Source: Shewanella marisflavi
GTDB taxonomy: Bacteria > Pseudomonadota > Gammaproteobacteria > Enterobacterales > Shewanellaceae
Reading direction: 5' to 3'
Length of the DNA stretch: 64,000 nucleotides
NCBI RefSeq assembly: GCF_023283925.1
Contig: NZ_JAKIKX010000003.1
Span: forward strand, 124,001-188,000
Positions 34,544-43,067 of this stretch are shown in pieces (the first letter of the stretch is position 1; every line of letters begins with the position of its first letter). Below the pieces are notes generated by a model. That model was given only the letters and a program-made list of their open reading frames with translations. It did no database searches and was not told where the DNA came from. The position numbers and the translations under genes were made by a program.

Positions 34544-35854
34544 CTAATCCAAGATGTAGAAAGCGTCGAGCTTGGTGGCTTCTTCCGCCATCTCTAGGCC
34601 GCGATTGAGCTGAGTGTCATGCTCCTCCTCTCCCGGATAAACCACTACAGGAGTGACGAAGATAACCAACTCAGTCTTGTCATCTTTAAAGTCGCGAGAT
34701 TTAAAGAGTTCACCTAGGATGGGAATATCGCCAAGCAGAGGGAACTTGTTGACTATCTTAGACATTTCACTGTTGACCAGGCCTGAGATCACTATGGTCT
34801 CGTTGTTTCTCACGTTGATCACAGACTCGGTGCGGCGGGTCAGCATGCCTGGCACACCATCGACGGCCACCGAAGGGTCGATAGAGCTAACTTCGGCCAT
34901 GACCCGGCTGACGATGTTTTGCTGCTCGTCGACTACGGGCTCGATATCCAACTTGATGCCGTATTCTTTATATTCGACATCTACAGCGCCTAAGCCGCTG
35001 ACGCTGCGGATAGGGAATTCGCCACCGGCCAGGAAGCTGGCCGACTCGCCGCTGCGGGTGGTCAGGTTAGGCTGCGCCAGCAGACGGGCATCGCCCTTTT
35101 CAGACAGCAGTTGGATCTGGCTGCCGATGCCGGAAACAATACCCAGAGAGCTCCAGCCGCGGGTATCCAGCACGCCTATGTTTTTGGTTATGGCCTCAGT
35201 GAGCGCCTCGGTGTATTGTCCGGGTGAGGCGACGTTGAAGATGGGGTTGGCAGTAAAGCCTTTAGCCACGCCATAGGCCGGACCGGCCATGGAGGTTTCC
35301 CATTTGATGCCGACGTTGTTGAGGGTCGATTTATTGAATTCGACGATCTTGACCTGCATCTTCACCATGGGTGACATCGTCTTGGCAAACTTGAGGTATT
35401 TCACCAAGGAGACCACGTTCGGACCGGCTTCGAGGATCTTCTCTAGCTGCTCCTTCTGGGCCAGGTCGGCTTCGCCCTGAACGATGATCAGGCCATCGCT
35501 CTCCGAAACGGTGAGCGAAGGGAAGGCGGCAAGCATCTTTTTGACCATGGTGGTGGTGCGCAGGCTGTTGTCTGGGGTGACAGTGAGGCTGAGTTTGATC
35601 AGTTTGCCATCTTTTTGCCAAAGCTGTAGGTCTGTGTTGCCCGGAGCCTCGCCAATTAGCAAGACGCCCTTATTATCGACGACCTTGGCGCTGAGCACCT
35701 TGCCGTTACCCACCACGATGCGCTCAACGTTGGCGGCCTTATAGAGTTCGACTGCGCCGACATAGAGCTTCATAGGGCGGTTGTTGTGCGCCATGCTAGT
35801 AGCCGGCAACAGAAGGCAGATCCAAAAAAATGCGACAATTTTCAATGTTTTCAT
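34544..35854 (-). CDS. rcpA: RcpA/CpaC-type Tad secretin
   Basis: 436 residues with a signal peptide (about 1-22). An N-terminal pilus-assembly domain (about 28-100: MKLYVGAVELYKAANVERIVVGNGKV) and a BON-like region (about 105-160) are followed by the secretin core (about 230-410: LLAQPNLTTRSGESASFLAGGEFPIRSV and TRRTESVINVRNNETIVISGLVNSE). It forms the outer-membrane channel. It overlaps the RcpC gene upstream by four bases. Confidence 0.9.
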   Translation of the reverse strand: MKTLKIVAFFWICLLLPATSMAHNNRPMKLYVGAVELYKAANVERIVVGNGKVLSAKVVDNKGVLLIGEAPGNTDLQLWQKDGKLIKLSLTVTPDNSLRTTTMVKKMLAAFPSLTVSESDGLIIVQGEADLAQKEQLEKILEAGPNVVSLVKYLKFAKTMSPMVKMQVKIVEFNKSTLNNVGIKWETSMAGPAYGVAKGFTANPIFNVASPGQYTEALTEAITKNIGVLDTRGWSSLGIVSGIGSQIQLLSEKGDARLLAQPNLTTRSGESASFLAGGEFPIRSVSGLGAVDVEYKEYGIKLDIEPVVDEQQNIVSRVMAEVSSIDPSVAVDGVPGMLTRRTESVINVRNNETIVISGLVNSEMSKIVNKFPLLGDIPILGELFKSRDFKDDKTELVIFVTPVVVYPGEEEHDTQLNRGLEMAEEATKLDAFYILD

Positions 35855-36747
35855 AGTACGGCTTTATCTTTTTGTTGGCTGAGTTGCTCTAGCATCTCTT
35901 TGGGAAGCGGGTAGGTTTGGGTACTGGTCTTGATGCCGTTGCCGCCGGTGATCACCTCGACGGTAAGCTCGTGGTTTTCTTCTTCGCGATTAAACAGCTG
36001 GCCTTCATGCATAGAGATAAACTCTAGTGCGCTAGACTCCTTCTGGTTTCTTAGCAGGGTGACGAAATCACCTTTCTCTTTGGCCAGCGAGACGCGCGCG
36101 GCGTCGTTAACCGACAGCGCTAGGGTCACTGTGTTATAGGCGTTGGGGTTGTCGTATAGGGTGTCGACCAACTCCGGATTGACATCTATGCTGCGTCTGC
36201 CGGTGGCCAGTACGGTGACATCCTCCAGCAGTAGCTGAAGTCTTTTTCGCTCACCATCGCGGCCCTCTTCTTTGAAGGCCAGCAGTAGGTCGATATGATC
36301 CGAGGGCACCAGCATGCCGGCACTCGAGTTAATCTCATCGATATCTATGGTGACGGCACGTTGGCCTTCTTTAAGAATGTCGGAGAACTGCGCCACCCGC
36401 ATGCCAGGCAGATAGGTCTCGATCAGCGGGCGACCCGGTGCCATGGGTTGCAGCAACATCTGACCGGCGACCTCGCCGAAGCGGCTGGGGTGTATGGCAT
36501 CTAGCGGCAGGGTATCTGCGCGGACTTGGCGTACAGACATGTTAGCCTGAGAGATGATGTCGCCCTTTTGCAGTGGCTGGGTGGCGACGATCACGTCGGC
36601 CATCTCTATGTTGTCCTTGGTTAACTCATCTCTGAGTTCCTGCTCTTTGGCAATAAAGTAGTTTTTGGTCGCCCATGCCGAAATACCACCTAATATCAAG
36701 GCAATAACTAGCAGCACCCAATTGAAGTCAATTGATTTTAAATTCAT
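35851..36747 (-). CDS. rcpC: RcpC/CpaB Flp pilus assembly protein
   Basis: 298 residues. It is anchored by one N-terminal helix (about 10-28), then has an SAF domain (ADVIVATQPLQKGDIISQANMSVRQV, about 50-75) and the RcpC/CpaB repeat (AVTIDIDEINSSAGMLVPSDHIDLLLAF, about 140-167). It acts in the periplasm with the secretin. The frame is open for 22 more codons, but the start at 36747 (MNLKSIDFNWV) places the hydrophobic anchor correctly and avoids the small gene just upstream, which ends at 36762. Confidence 0.88.
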   Translation of the reverse strand: MNLKSIDFNWVLLVIALILGGISAWATKNYFIAKEQELRDELTKDNIEMADVIVATQPLQKGDIISQANMSVRQVRADTLPLDAIHPSRFGEVAGQMLLQPMAPGRPLIETYLPGMRVAQFSDILKEGQRAVTIDIDEINSSAGMLVPSDHIDLLLAFKEEGRDGERKRLQLLLEDVTVLATGRRSIDVNPELVDTLYDNPNAYNTVTLALSVNDAARVSLAKEKGDFVTLLRNQKESSALEFISMHEGQLFNREEENHELTVEVITGGNGIKTSTQTYPLPKEMLEQLSQQKDKAVL

Positions 36748-36761
36748 CGTCAAACCTGAAG

Positions 36762-36953
36762 TTAGTTGGGGAGTATCGAGAGCGATTTTGTGTAGGCAAA
36801 CGCCGTATACCACTCGGTGAGGGCATCGGCGCAGAGAGCTAGCACATTGTCATCGTTGCTGACGGGGGTCAGTAGCGCGGCCACTAAGGCGCCGCATACC
36901 ACCAGGTATTCGACGCTGGCCTGGCCTCGACAGCGGGTGTTGCTTAACTGCAT
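36762..36953 (-). CDS. Small prepilin-like protein
   Basis: 63 residues. The N-terminus CRGQASVEYLVVCGALVAALL has the class IV prepilin pattern (Gly, then Glu at +5 and Tyr at +6), followed by a short hydrophobic helix. AAGGAT lies at good spacing before the ATG. It lies inside the Tad operon, eight bases from its upstream and 14 from its downstream neighbour. It could be a minor pilin or initiator. It is short and easily missed. Confidence 0.72.
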   Translation of the reverse strand: MQLSNTRCRGQASVEYLVVCGALVAALLTPVSNDDNVLALCADALTEWYTAFAYTKSLSILPN

Positions 36954-36960
36954 GGGTTCA

Positions 36961-37632
36961 TCATCCTTGTTTGACTTGATTGGTAACTATGTAAACTTGT
37001 GAATTGCGGGTGTCGAAACTGATGTCGACACTATTGGTTCCCTGGCTCATCTGTAGGGCGGCCTTACCCGATTGGGTATCGAGTATGGCCGTCTCTTCTA
37101 CCCAGCCCCGCTGTTGGTAGTGACGGCGGTAGTAGTGATAGTTACTGGCCAGGCTGCGAGTGCTGCTGAGCACGATAGTGCGTCCCTGTTTGTAGAGGTC
37201 GCTAGAGGCGATATCCGACAGTACCGTGGCGCCGCTTGGCTGAGGAAAAGTGTTGCGTCTAACCTTAGCCAGCTCATTCTCTTCCATGTTTTTGGTGATA
37301 CCGACAAAGGCGGTGACGCCATCAAACTGTTGGCTGATGCGAGCGGTCAACAGGTAGGGGGGCTGCAGGCTATTGATCACCAAGTCGCCGTTAAAGGGAC
37401 GGGAATCGAAGCGTTCGCTATCCTTCTGCCAGGCCTTAGTAAAGAAGGCCGCCAGCTGGGATTGGGTTTGAGTGTCTTTCACCACCCAGGTCTTCATGGG
37501 GTAGCCGTTATAGCGCATCTCATCGGCGACTATCTCTACCTTGGCGGTGTCAGGAAAATCTATCTCAGGCCAGTCGCTTGCCTGTGCGAGGCTTGAGAAT
37601 AGCGCGAGGATAAGCGGGAAAAATGATTTCAT
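36961..37632 (-). CDS. Periplasmic protein of unknown function in the Tad operon
   Basis: 223 residues with a signal peptide (about 1-18, ending AQAS). The start at 37632 is supported by GGAGG eight bases upstream; a longer frame would overlap the TadE-like gene. The mature part is soluble, mixed alpha/beta, with no domain I recognise. Its position among prepilin-like genes suggests an accessory role in pilus assembly or secretion. Confidence 0.72.
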   Translation of the reverse strand: MKSFFPLILALFSSLAQASDWPEIDFPDTAKVEIVADEMRYNGYPMKTWVVKDTQTQSQLAAFFTKAWQKDSERFDSRPFNGDLVINSLQPPYLLTARISQQFDGVTAFVGITKNMEENELAKVRRNTFPQPSGATVLSDIASSDLYKQGRTIVLSSTRSLASNYHYYRRHYQQRGWVEETAILDTQSGKAALQMSQGTNSVDISFDTRNSQVYIVTNQVKQG

Positions 37633-37636
37633 GGGA

Positions 37637-38497
37637 TCAGCCTCCACAGTTCTTGGTGCCATAGGTACATAGGCGGTTGGCGGGCAGCACATCGGGCTCG
37701 ACGAAACCTAGCTTCAGCGAGTTGGACTTGATCTCTTTGCCGAAGGGGATAATGCCGATGAGGTTCTGGGCGGTGCGGATCACACCGACATCCATATAGT
37801 TGGTCAGCACTAATCGTCTTACCCTGTTCCTCACATGGTAGGGGCCGGCGGCGTTCCAACCTGAGGCGAGCAGGGCGCTTTGGCCCTCGACGCTCAGGTT
37901 TAGCTCGTCAAATGGGCTCATTTCGAGGTTTTCCAGATCTGTCTTGACCTGGGTGCGATAGAACTGATCTCTGGGCAGTTTAAAGCCGGTAAAAGAGAGC
38001 ATGCCAACGGCTTGCTCGACGCTCTTGCCATAGGTCCCAGGTGTTCCAGAACCTTGCTGGCTACCGCTAATTCTGGCGAGTTCCTGCTCATCCTTGGCCG
38101 ACTCCTGCAGGTTCTTTAGCAGCGGGGATTCGCTGCCGTCGCGCTTTAGGGGGTACTTGAGTAGTGGGTGGGTATTGTTGTCCCAGCTCCACTGCTCCCG
38201 CTCGCGGGTCGCTATCTTGCGGCCATCTTGTTGGTAGAAGCGCCAGGGCAGGTATTTCATTTGCTCCGTCTCTGAGCGGATGGCTACATAGAGACCGCTA
38301 CGGCTAGGCATTCTATCTGGCCGTCCCTCTTTCCACACGGTGCGCTCCCAGGCGTTATAGTGCGCGGCCTGATCTGCCCTGTGCTGGGCACCTGAGACCT
38401 TAGCGAGCAAGGGGAAGATGATAAGCACAGGGATAATCACAAAGCTGAGGCCCACCACGCTCTCGACCAGGGCTTGGCCCTTTTGTTTCTTGGTCAT
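37637..38497 (-). CDS. TadE/TadF-like pseudopilin
   Basis: 286 residues. KGQALVESVVGLSFVIIPVLIIF (about 5-27) is a class IV prepilin-like N-terminus (Glu at +5 after Gly), followed by a large periplasmic domain rich in Arg, Trp and Gln. The ATG overlaps the stop of the TadG-like gene by one base (TAATG). Larger than classical TadF but with the same layout, so the TadF role is an inference from position. Confidence 0.78.
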   Translation of the reverse strand: MTKKQKGQALVESVVGLSFVIIPVLIIFPLLAKVSGAQHRADQAAHYNAWERTVWKEGRPDRMPSRSGLYVAIRSETEQMKYLPWRFYQQDGRKIATREREQWSWDNNTHPLLKYPLKRDGSESPLLKNLQESAKDEQELARISGSQQGSGTPGTYGKSVEQAVGMLSFTGFKLPRDQFYRTQVKTDLENLEMSPFDELNLSVEGQSALLASGWNAAGPYHVRNRVRRLVLTNYMDVGVIRTAQNLIGIIPFGKEIKSNSLKLGFVEPDVLPANRLCTYGTKNCGG

Positions 38498-39897
38498 TAG
38501 AGCATCCTCGTCAAGGCCAGCACAGTGCTGCGCTCACCGTTGGTCGAGTCGGTCAGACGGGGCTGCCAGAAGGGGTTATAGAGGTTGCCATACTCGTGGC
38601 GACCATCTCGCCTGGCCCAGGAAGAGGTGATTTGCATCAGGTCTCTGGGGCGTGAGTAATAGGCCTGCGCCGTCGCCAGGGCCGTCATGCGATCGCCAAG
38701 CATCCGCTCATCGTTTGCAGGGTCGAGGCCATCGCCCACCAGTTTCACACTGCTTGAGGTGCCGACATTGTTGCGGCTTTTAGAGACCACTACGGCGATA
38801 TTATCCGTCTGACTCTTCTTGTTAGCGCTGCTTGAAAGGCCAAAGAAAGGACGTACGCCATTATAGTCGCCACGGGTTTCCTGGGTATTGGCGGCCAATC
38901 GAGCTCCCCAGCGGTTAATTCTTCGACTGCTGCCCCAGGTTTGGCGATTGCCTACGCGGCGAATTTCGGCGCGATCATCCGAACTGGTTGAGCCCCAGCC
39001 AAGTGGGATCTCTCTGTATCCGCGCCAACGGCAACCGGACCAACTACAGCGAAATTTGGAGAGGTGGAAACTGATGGTGTCCATCGAGGTCCAGGATTCG
39101 GCCTGACCATTATCGTAAGCAATCAGATCGCTGCCGCCGGTTTTCTGAGTCTTCCAACGTAGGGGGAAGACGGTCATCGACCAGATGCCGCCCAATTTGT
39201 AAGTTCTCTTTTTACTGAAGGGATCACGGGAGGCCAGGGTCACGCCGATAAAATCTTTAAACTGGGTCTCTTTGCTCTTGGGGTTGCGACTGTGACGCTT
39301 CTGAAACGACATCCAGACATTCTTCACATCGACCAGTAGCTGTGGGTTTTGCATCAGATCCAAATTGGCATCGTTGTCATTGGCCTTGACCACCTTGCCA
39401 GCCGACTCGACACTGGAGACCATGCCCGCGTAGTGGATCACCTGCTGTGAGTTACTCAGGGTCCATAAGATAGCGTCTTCAGCATAGATCAAGCCTTCAA
39501 ACACGGGTTGCGCCACCTGGTTGATGGTACCGACCGCCTTTTGGATGCCAGCGAGCACTTGCCCAAGATAAGGCACCCAGCAGAGGGTGGTACAGGCATT
39601 CTGCGCGAATTGGTCTGTCATGTTAAACCAGGAGGAGAGGCCGACCATCTGTGCGATGGCAACCTGATTGGCGACCGAGGCACGGTTGGTATATGCCTTG
39701 AAATTAAAGTCACGGGCGGCAAAGGTGGCGACGCTGTAAGCCGTGTTATCGGCGGTATTCTGTAGTTTGGTCGCGTTGAGGTTGACCTTGGCCGTGTTAA
39801 AACTGTAGAGCACAGACATGAGTGCGAGCGACATCAGCATTAAAGACAATGCCATGGCCTGCCCTCGCTGTTTGGAGCGCATGGTATTCGGTTTCAT
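38497..39897 (-). CDS. TadG-like protein
   Basis: 466 residues. It has an N-terminal RGQAMALSLMLMSLALMSVLY hydrophobic segment (about 12-32) as in the TadG/TadE-like N-terminal family, but lacks the Glu at +5 that the other prepilin-like proteins of this cluster have. The rest is a large periplasmic or surface domain with clustered Arg and Trp (CSWSGCRWRGYR, about 285) and paired cysteines. It probably tethers or caps the pilus machine. Confidence 0.78.
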   Translation of the reverse strand: MKPNTMRSKQRGQAMALSLMLMSLALMSVLYSFNTAKVNLNATKLQNTADNTAYSVATFAARDFNFKAYTNRASVANQVAIAQMVGLSSWFNMTDQFAQNACTTLCWVPYLGQVLAGIQKAVGTINQVAQPVFEGLIYAEDAILWTLSNSQQVIHYAGMVSSVESAGKVVKANDNDANLDLMQNPQLLVDVKNVWMSFQKRHSRNPKSKETQFKDFIGVTLASRDPFSKKRTYKLGGIWSMTVFPLRWKTQKTGGSDLIAYDNGQAESWTSMDTISFHLSKFRCSWSGCRWRGYREIPLGWGSTSSDDRAEIRRVGNRQTWGSSRRINRWGARLAANTQETRGDYNGVRPFFGLSSSANKKSQTDNIAVVVSKSRNNVGTSSSVKLVGDGLDPANDERMLGDRMTALATAQAYYSRPRDLMQITSSWARRDGRHEYGNLYNPFWQPRLTDSTNGERSTVLALTRML

Positions 39898-39928
39898 AGG
39901 AGTCTCTTGGCTAGTCGAAATGCTGGGG

Positions 39929-40237
39929 TTAATCTACGCCGCTACCTGACCCACTATCTGAGCCGGTCCCACCGCTGGCACTATTGGCTCCTTGGTCATA
40001 GCTGCCAAGGTTGTAGTCTTTGTTGGCGACGCCATCGGCACTGCTCGCTGCACCTTGCGCGGCGGTGATCTGAGAGTTAGCACTCTGACCAGAGACTTCG
40101 GCAGATAGGCCGGCCACTTGATTGCGCACCGTCTTGCCGAAGAAGCTGTAGACGCCAATTGCCGAGACGGCGATTAAGGCGACTATGATGATATATTCGG
40201 TCATGCCCTGACCTTTTATCTTTATCTTTTTCACCAT
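39929..40237 (-). CDS. flp2: Flp-type pilin, second copy
   Basis: 102 residues. KGQGMTEYIIIVALIAVSAIGVY is a canonical Flp prepilin N-terminus: cleavage after Gly, Glu at +5, Tyr at +6, then the pilin helix. The first 55 residues are nearly identical to the copy at 40340. The C-terminal tail differs, ending in a Gly-Ser-Asp repeat (GSDSGSGSGVD) that should face outward. It follows the first copy after 102 bases that hold a hairpin and a tandem repeat. It may be a minor or alternative pilin. Confidence 0.88.
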   Translation of the reverse strand: MVKKIKIKGQGMTEYIIIVALIAVSAIGVYSFFGKTVRNQVAGLSAEVSGQSANSQITAAQGAASSADGVANKDYNLGSYDQGANSASGGTGSDSGSGSGVD

Positions 40238-40260
40238 AAGTTCCTTTTATGATAGATAGA

Positions 40261-40321
40261 AAGGCAAGTGCCTTGGCACTTGCCTTAGTCTTGACCACAA
40301 AACAATCTTGACCACAAAACA
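40261..40321 (-). repeat. Hairpin and tandem repeat between the two pilin genes
   Basis: A perfect 26-bp inverted repeat at 40261-40286 (AAGGCAAGTGCC/GGCACTTGCCTT, 2-base loop) is followed by two copies of TCTTGACCACAAAACA at 40289-40304 and 40306-40321. On the transcript the tandem comes first, then the hairpin, with only a weak T run after it. This may be a partial terminator that lowers expression of the second pilin and the downstream Tad genes relative to the first pilin. Confidence 0.6.
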
Positions 40322-40339
40322 GGTTTAACGCTTGTCGGC

Positions 40340-40615
40340 TTACTTAGTGCCACCAGCGCTGCTGTTGGCTGCCTTATCGTAGCTACCTAGGTTGTAATCC
40401 TGGTTGGCAACTGAGTTGGCTGCGTCTGCCGATGTACCAGCGTTAGTGATTTGGCCACTGGCACTTTTACCTGACATCTCGGCAGACAGACCGGCGACCT
40501 GATTACGGATCGTCTTACCGAAGAAGCTATATACCCCGATGGCAGACACGGCAATCAGTGCGACAATGATGATATATTCGGTCATACCTTGACCACGTTG
40601 CTTTTTCTTTAACAT
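40340..40615 (-). CDS. flp1: Flp-type major pilin, first copy
   Basis: 91 residues. RGQGMTEYIIIVALIAVSAIGVY is the canonical Flp prepilin N-terminus (cleavage after Gly; Glu at +5, Tyr at +6). It is longer than classical Flp (about 50-75 residues) because of a Ser/Ala/Asn/Gly-rich tail. It is first in the operon, behind its own promoter and a strong ribosome site (AAGGAGAAAAGAG). It is therefore the probable major pilin. Confidence 0.9.
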   Translation of the reverse strand: MLKKKQRGQGMTEYIIIVALIAVSAIGVYSFFGKTIRNQVAGLSAEMSGKSASGQITNAGTSADAANSVANQDYNLGSYDKAANSSAGGTK

Positions 40616-40653
40616 CTCTTTTCTCCTTGAGAATATATTTTTAAGACTCGGTT

Positions 40654-40698
40654 ATTTTATCGTCATAACCTAGTGTCTCAATTATCCCTAGGAATAAT
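40654..40698 (-). promoter_or_regulatory. flp promoter with adjacent palindrome
   Basis: Minus-strand -35 TTGAGA (40676-40681), 16-base spacer, -10 TAAAAT (40654-40659). Directly upstream, touching the -35, lies the near-perfect palindrome ATTATCCCTAGGAATAAT (40681-40698). This placement is typical of an activator that contacts RNA polymerase. A LuxR-type regulator gene lies just upstream. A further inverted repeat GGTTAT/ATAACC spans 40650-40670. Confidence 0.5.
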
Positions 40699-40738
40699 AT
40701 TGCCCTGGATAACCTACCCGTTGTTATTATTTTATTAC

Positions 40739-41359
40739 CTATAATTGGTTATATTTAACCAGGAGTTGTCCACGGCTCTTACAGTCGGTTTTTTTGTAAA
40801 TGTTTTGTAAATGCATTTTGATGGTATTTATTGAAACATTCATTTTATTTGCTGCTTCTGAATTGCTCAGGCCCATACAGATAAAAGAGAGCACCTCTTT
40901 CTCCTTCTTGGTGATGCCTTGAAACAGTGCATGTTGCTCGGAGGATTTAGAAGGTTTTTGCTGTGTCTGAATATAGTGTGACAGGGCGCTCAAGCTGAAA
41001 AACAGGTTGCCCTCGAGGACATTATCTAACATCTGCATGATGGCATGTGCCGGGCTGCAAGCCTTGGTTGCTCCACTAAAGCCATGTTTTATAAGTGTTA
41101 GCTCGTCATCCATCGAGAGGTTTTCGCAGATAGCGATATGTTTACCCGCTGATAAAAGGTCTGGGTCTATCAGACCAAGTTCGCTTTGTACGTCTTTGAG
41201 GAAATGAAACAGAATTTTTGGGGTTTTCTGGGTGTTATTCCAAGTGGTCAAGGGGGTAATACTGGTATTGACCTTTAGATTGAGTAACCCAGAAATATTC
41301 TTTAATAGCTGAATATTTTTAGTCGATTTACTCAGGGTAAATAATTCACCATTATACAT
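40739..41359 (-). CDS. LuxR/CsgD-type transcriptional regulator next to the Tad operon
   Basis: 206 residues. The C-terminal 60 residues are a LuxR helix-turn-helix (TKKEKEVLSFICMGLSNSEAANKMNVSINTIKMHLQNIYKKTDCKSR). The N-terminal part resembles a degenerate receiver without the phosphorylatable Asp in its usual context, like CsgD or VpsT. AAGGA precedes the ATG. It is transcribed toward flp1, and an obvious target is the palindrome at 40681-40698. The ligand and the specific role are inferred. Confidence 0.82.
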   Translation of the reverse strand: MYNGELFTLSKSTKNIQLLKNISGLLNLKVNTSITPLTTWNNTQKTPKILFHFLKDVQSELGLIDPDLLSAGKHIAICENLSMDDELTLIKHGFSGATKACSPAHAIMQMLDNVLEGNLFFSLSALSHYIQTQQKPSKSSEQHALFQGITKKEKEVLSFICMGLSNSEAANKMNVSINTIKMHLQNIYKKTDCKSRGQLLVKYNQL

Positions 41360-41633
41360 TTCACATCCTTATGAGATTTATAATGTACTACTTTGTTACT
41401 AATAGGGTGTATTTATTTTGCAGAGCGTAATACTTTATTATGAATAAATTATTAAACGCTCGTTTATTTTTCCGTATTCTATATAAGGAGGAATTAATAT
41501 CAAGGGGGACGATTGATCATCTGTGTAAACTTGGTAGGCATCGATAATCAAGCATCTGTAAAAAAGTGGTATGCGTCTGTGCCTTAAGGAAGGTGGTGAG
41601 ACAACACCTTGCGGCCTCACCTTTGACATGAGG

Positions 41634-43067
41634 CTAGTCTATCGAGATGAGCTTGAGCTGCCAGTCGGGAAGTTTTTCTTCAAGATCTGGCTTGATGCGC
41701 GCAAGGTCGCCGCGAATGACAATCACTGGCACATGATTAAAGGTTTGCTGCGCTAAGGCTTGTAGCGCCTCGGGTGTCAATTGCTGCCAGAGTAGGAGTC
41801 GGTCTACCCTAGAGTCCCTTTGTGTTTGCCGGGCGAGCGCTTGGCTATAGTCTTCCATGCGCTGGCTCGAATCATCCTGTCGCAATGCGATCTGGCTAAA
41901 CTGAGAGGTCTGCAGCGCTTCAAATTCGGCCTGTGATGGTGGTGCATCGGCCGCCAGCGTTAGGTGATCTAAGATGCCACGAATGAAGGCGCCCGTGTGC
42001 TGTTGTTGAGTGGCGCCGTAGTATTTGAGAATTCGGGCCATAGGATTGTTGAAGCAGCGGCCGTAGATACCATAGGTGAGGCCGCGCTGCTCCCTGAGAT
42101 CGTAATAAAGACGTCCCGAAAAGCTACGTCCGAGCCAGTGACTGAGGGCCTCACAGGCAAATGCCTCTTGGCTGCCAGCCTTGAGTGGCAGGTGATAGCC
42201 GATCCGCACCTGAGTCTGCACAGTGCCGGGCGCATCGATAATAAACAGCTGTTTGCCGTAGGGATTAAAGATATCGACGAAGTTTTCCTCGCGTTCTGCT
42301 GTCTTGCCCAGCTCGCTCAGACTGGCGGTAATTTGTTCCTTTGAGGGGCTATCAACTTCGTGTATCCCCTCTAACACCAGATGCCACTGGCTCTGAGCCT
42401 TGGTTTGCTCGACCAAAGCGAGTAGCTGAGGCAAGTCCAGATCTTGCTGTAGTGCCTTGTTATTTAATGCCTTATTGTAGGGGTGAGCGTTGCCGAGGAT
42501 CTTCTCGGCCCAGACCTGTTCAATCTCGCTGCCGGTAAAGGCCTTGATATGCTTGTCCAGAGCCAGCTGGCGCCTGAGCTTGGCCAGATCCAGCTCGCGA
42601 TAGGCATCTGGTGACCAGCTTTCTGCCAGAATATCGACCGCTTGCTGCAGTTCAGATGGCGGACATTTGAGGCTAAGGCGCAGGCTGTGAATGCTGGGGT
42701 GGATCGCCAGTCTTTCGATACAGGGCAAGTCGTGACGATTGGCAAATCTCAGGCGGAGTTGATCGAGCGCCCCATGCAAAACATCCAGGTTTTCATAAGG
42801 GGCATTTGGACTCACCGCTACCAGATGTATTCCGAGCAGTTGCGACGGGGGGCCTGGGAGTCGGTGCAAGCTTAAATTGGGCGACAGTGGCACAACCTCA
42901 GGTAATGTTATCGCCTCAAAGTTGGTTTGTATTACTGCTGGCGCATTGGTCGGTGCGGTAAAACTTGGGATCTTGGGAGCTTCTACTGGTGTAAAGGTCA
43001 GCTGGGTTTGCTGACAGCCACTGCTCCAGAGGCAGCAGCCGAGTAATATTAGCGAGGTTAGTCTCAT
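41634..43067 (-). CDS. M16-family protein, non-catalytic partner
   Basis: 477 residues with a lipobox-like LWSSGC (Cys about 18). It has the two-part M16 fold but no HxxEH zinc motif in the N-terminal half. The C-terminal half keeps the conserved pair (RLYYDLREQRGLTYGIYG, about 310-327). Such proteins act as heterodimer partners of an active M16 peptidase. The start overlaps the end of the catalytic gene upstream by four bases (ATGA), fitting equal production. Probably in the envelope. Confidence 0.85.
   Translation of the reverse strand: MRLTSLILLGCCLWSSGCQQTQLTFTPVEAPKIPSFTAPTNAPAVIQTNFEAITLPEVVPLSPNLSLHRLPGPPSQLLGIHLVAVSPNAPYENLDVLHGALDQLRLRFANRHDLPCIERLAIHPSIHSLRLSLKCPPSELQQAVDILAESWSPDAYRELDLAKLRRQLALDKHIKAFTGSEIEQVWAEKILGNAHPYNKALNNKALQQDLDLPQLLALVEQTKAQSQWHLVLEGIHEVDSPSKEQITASLSELGKTAEREENFVDIFNPYGKQLFIIDAPGTVQTQVRIGYHLPLKAGSQEAFACEALSHWLGRSFSGRLYYDLREQRGLTYGIYGRCFNNPMARILKYYGATQQQHTGAFIRGILDHLTLAADAPPSQAEFEALQTSQFSQIALRQDDSSQRMEDYSQALARQTQRDSRVDRLLLWQQLTPEALQALAQQTFNHVPVIVIRGDLARIKPDLEEKLPDWQLKLISID

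Noticed and set aside
36747-36813. Longer N-terminus for RcpC starting at 36813
   Set aside because: It would overlap the 63-residue gene and put an extra stretch before the membrane anchor.
40739-41359. Full two-component response regulator
   Set aside because: The N-terminal part lacks the usual receiver Asp context and no sensor kinase is adjacent.
41438-41629. 63-codon open frame on the minus strand between the LuxR gene and the M16 gene, and a strong AAGGAGG on the plus strand near 41486
   Set aside because: No family resemblance, and the ribosome-like site is not followed by a usable start codon.
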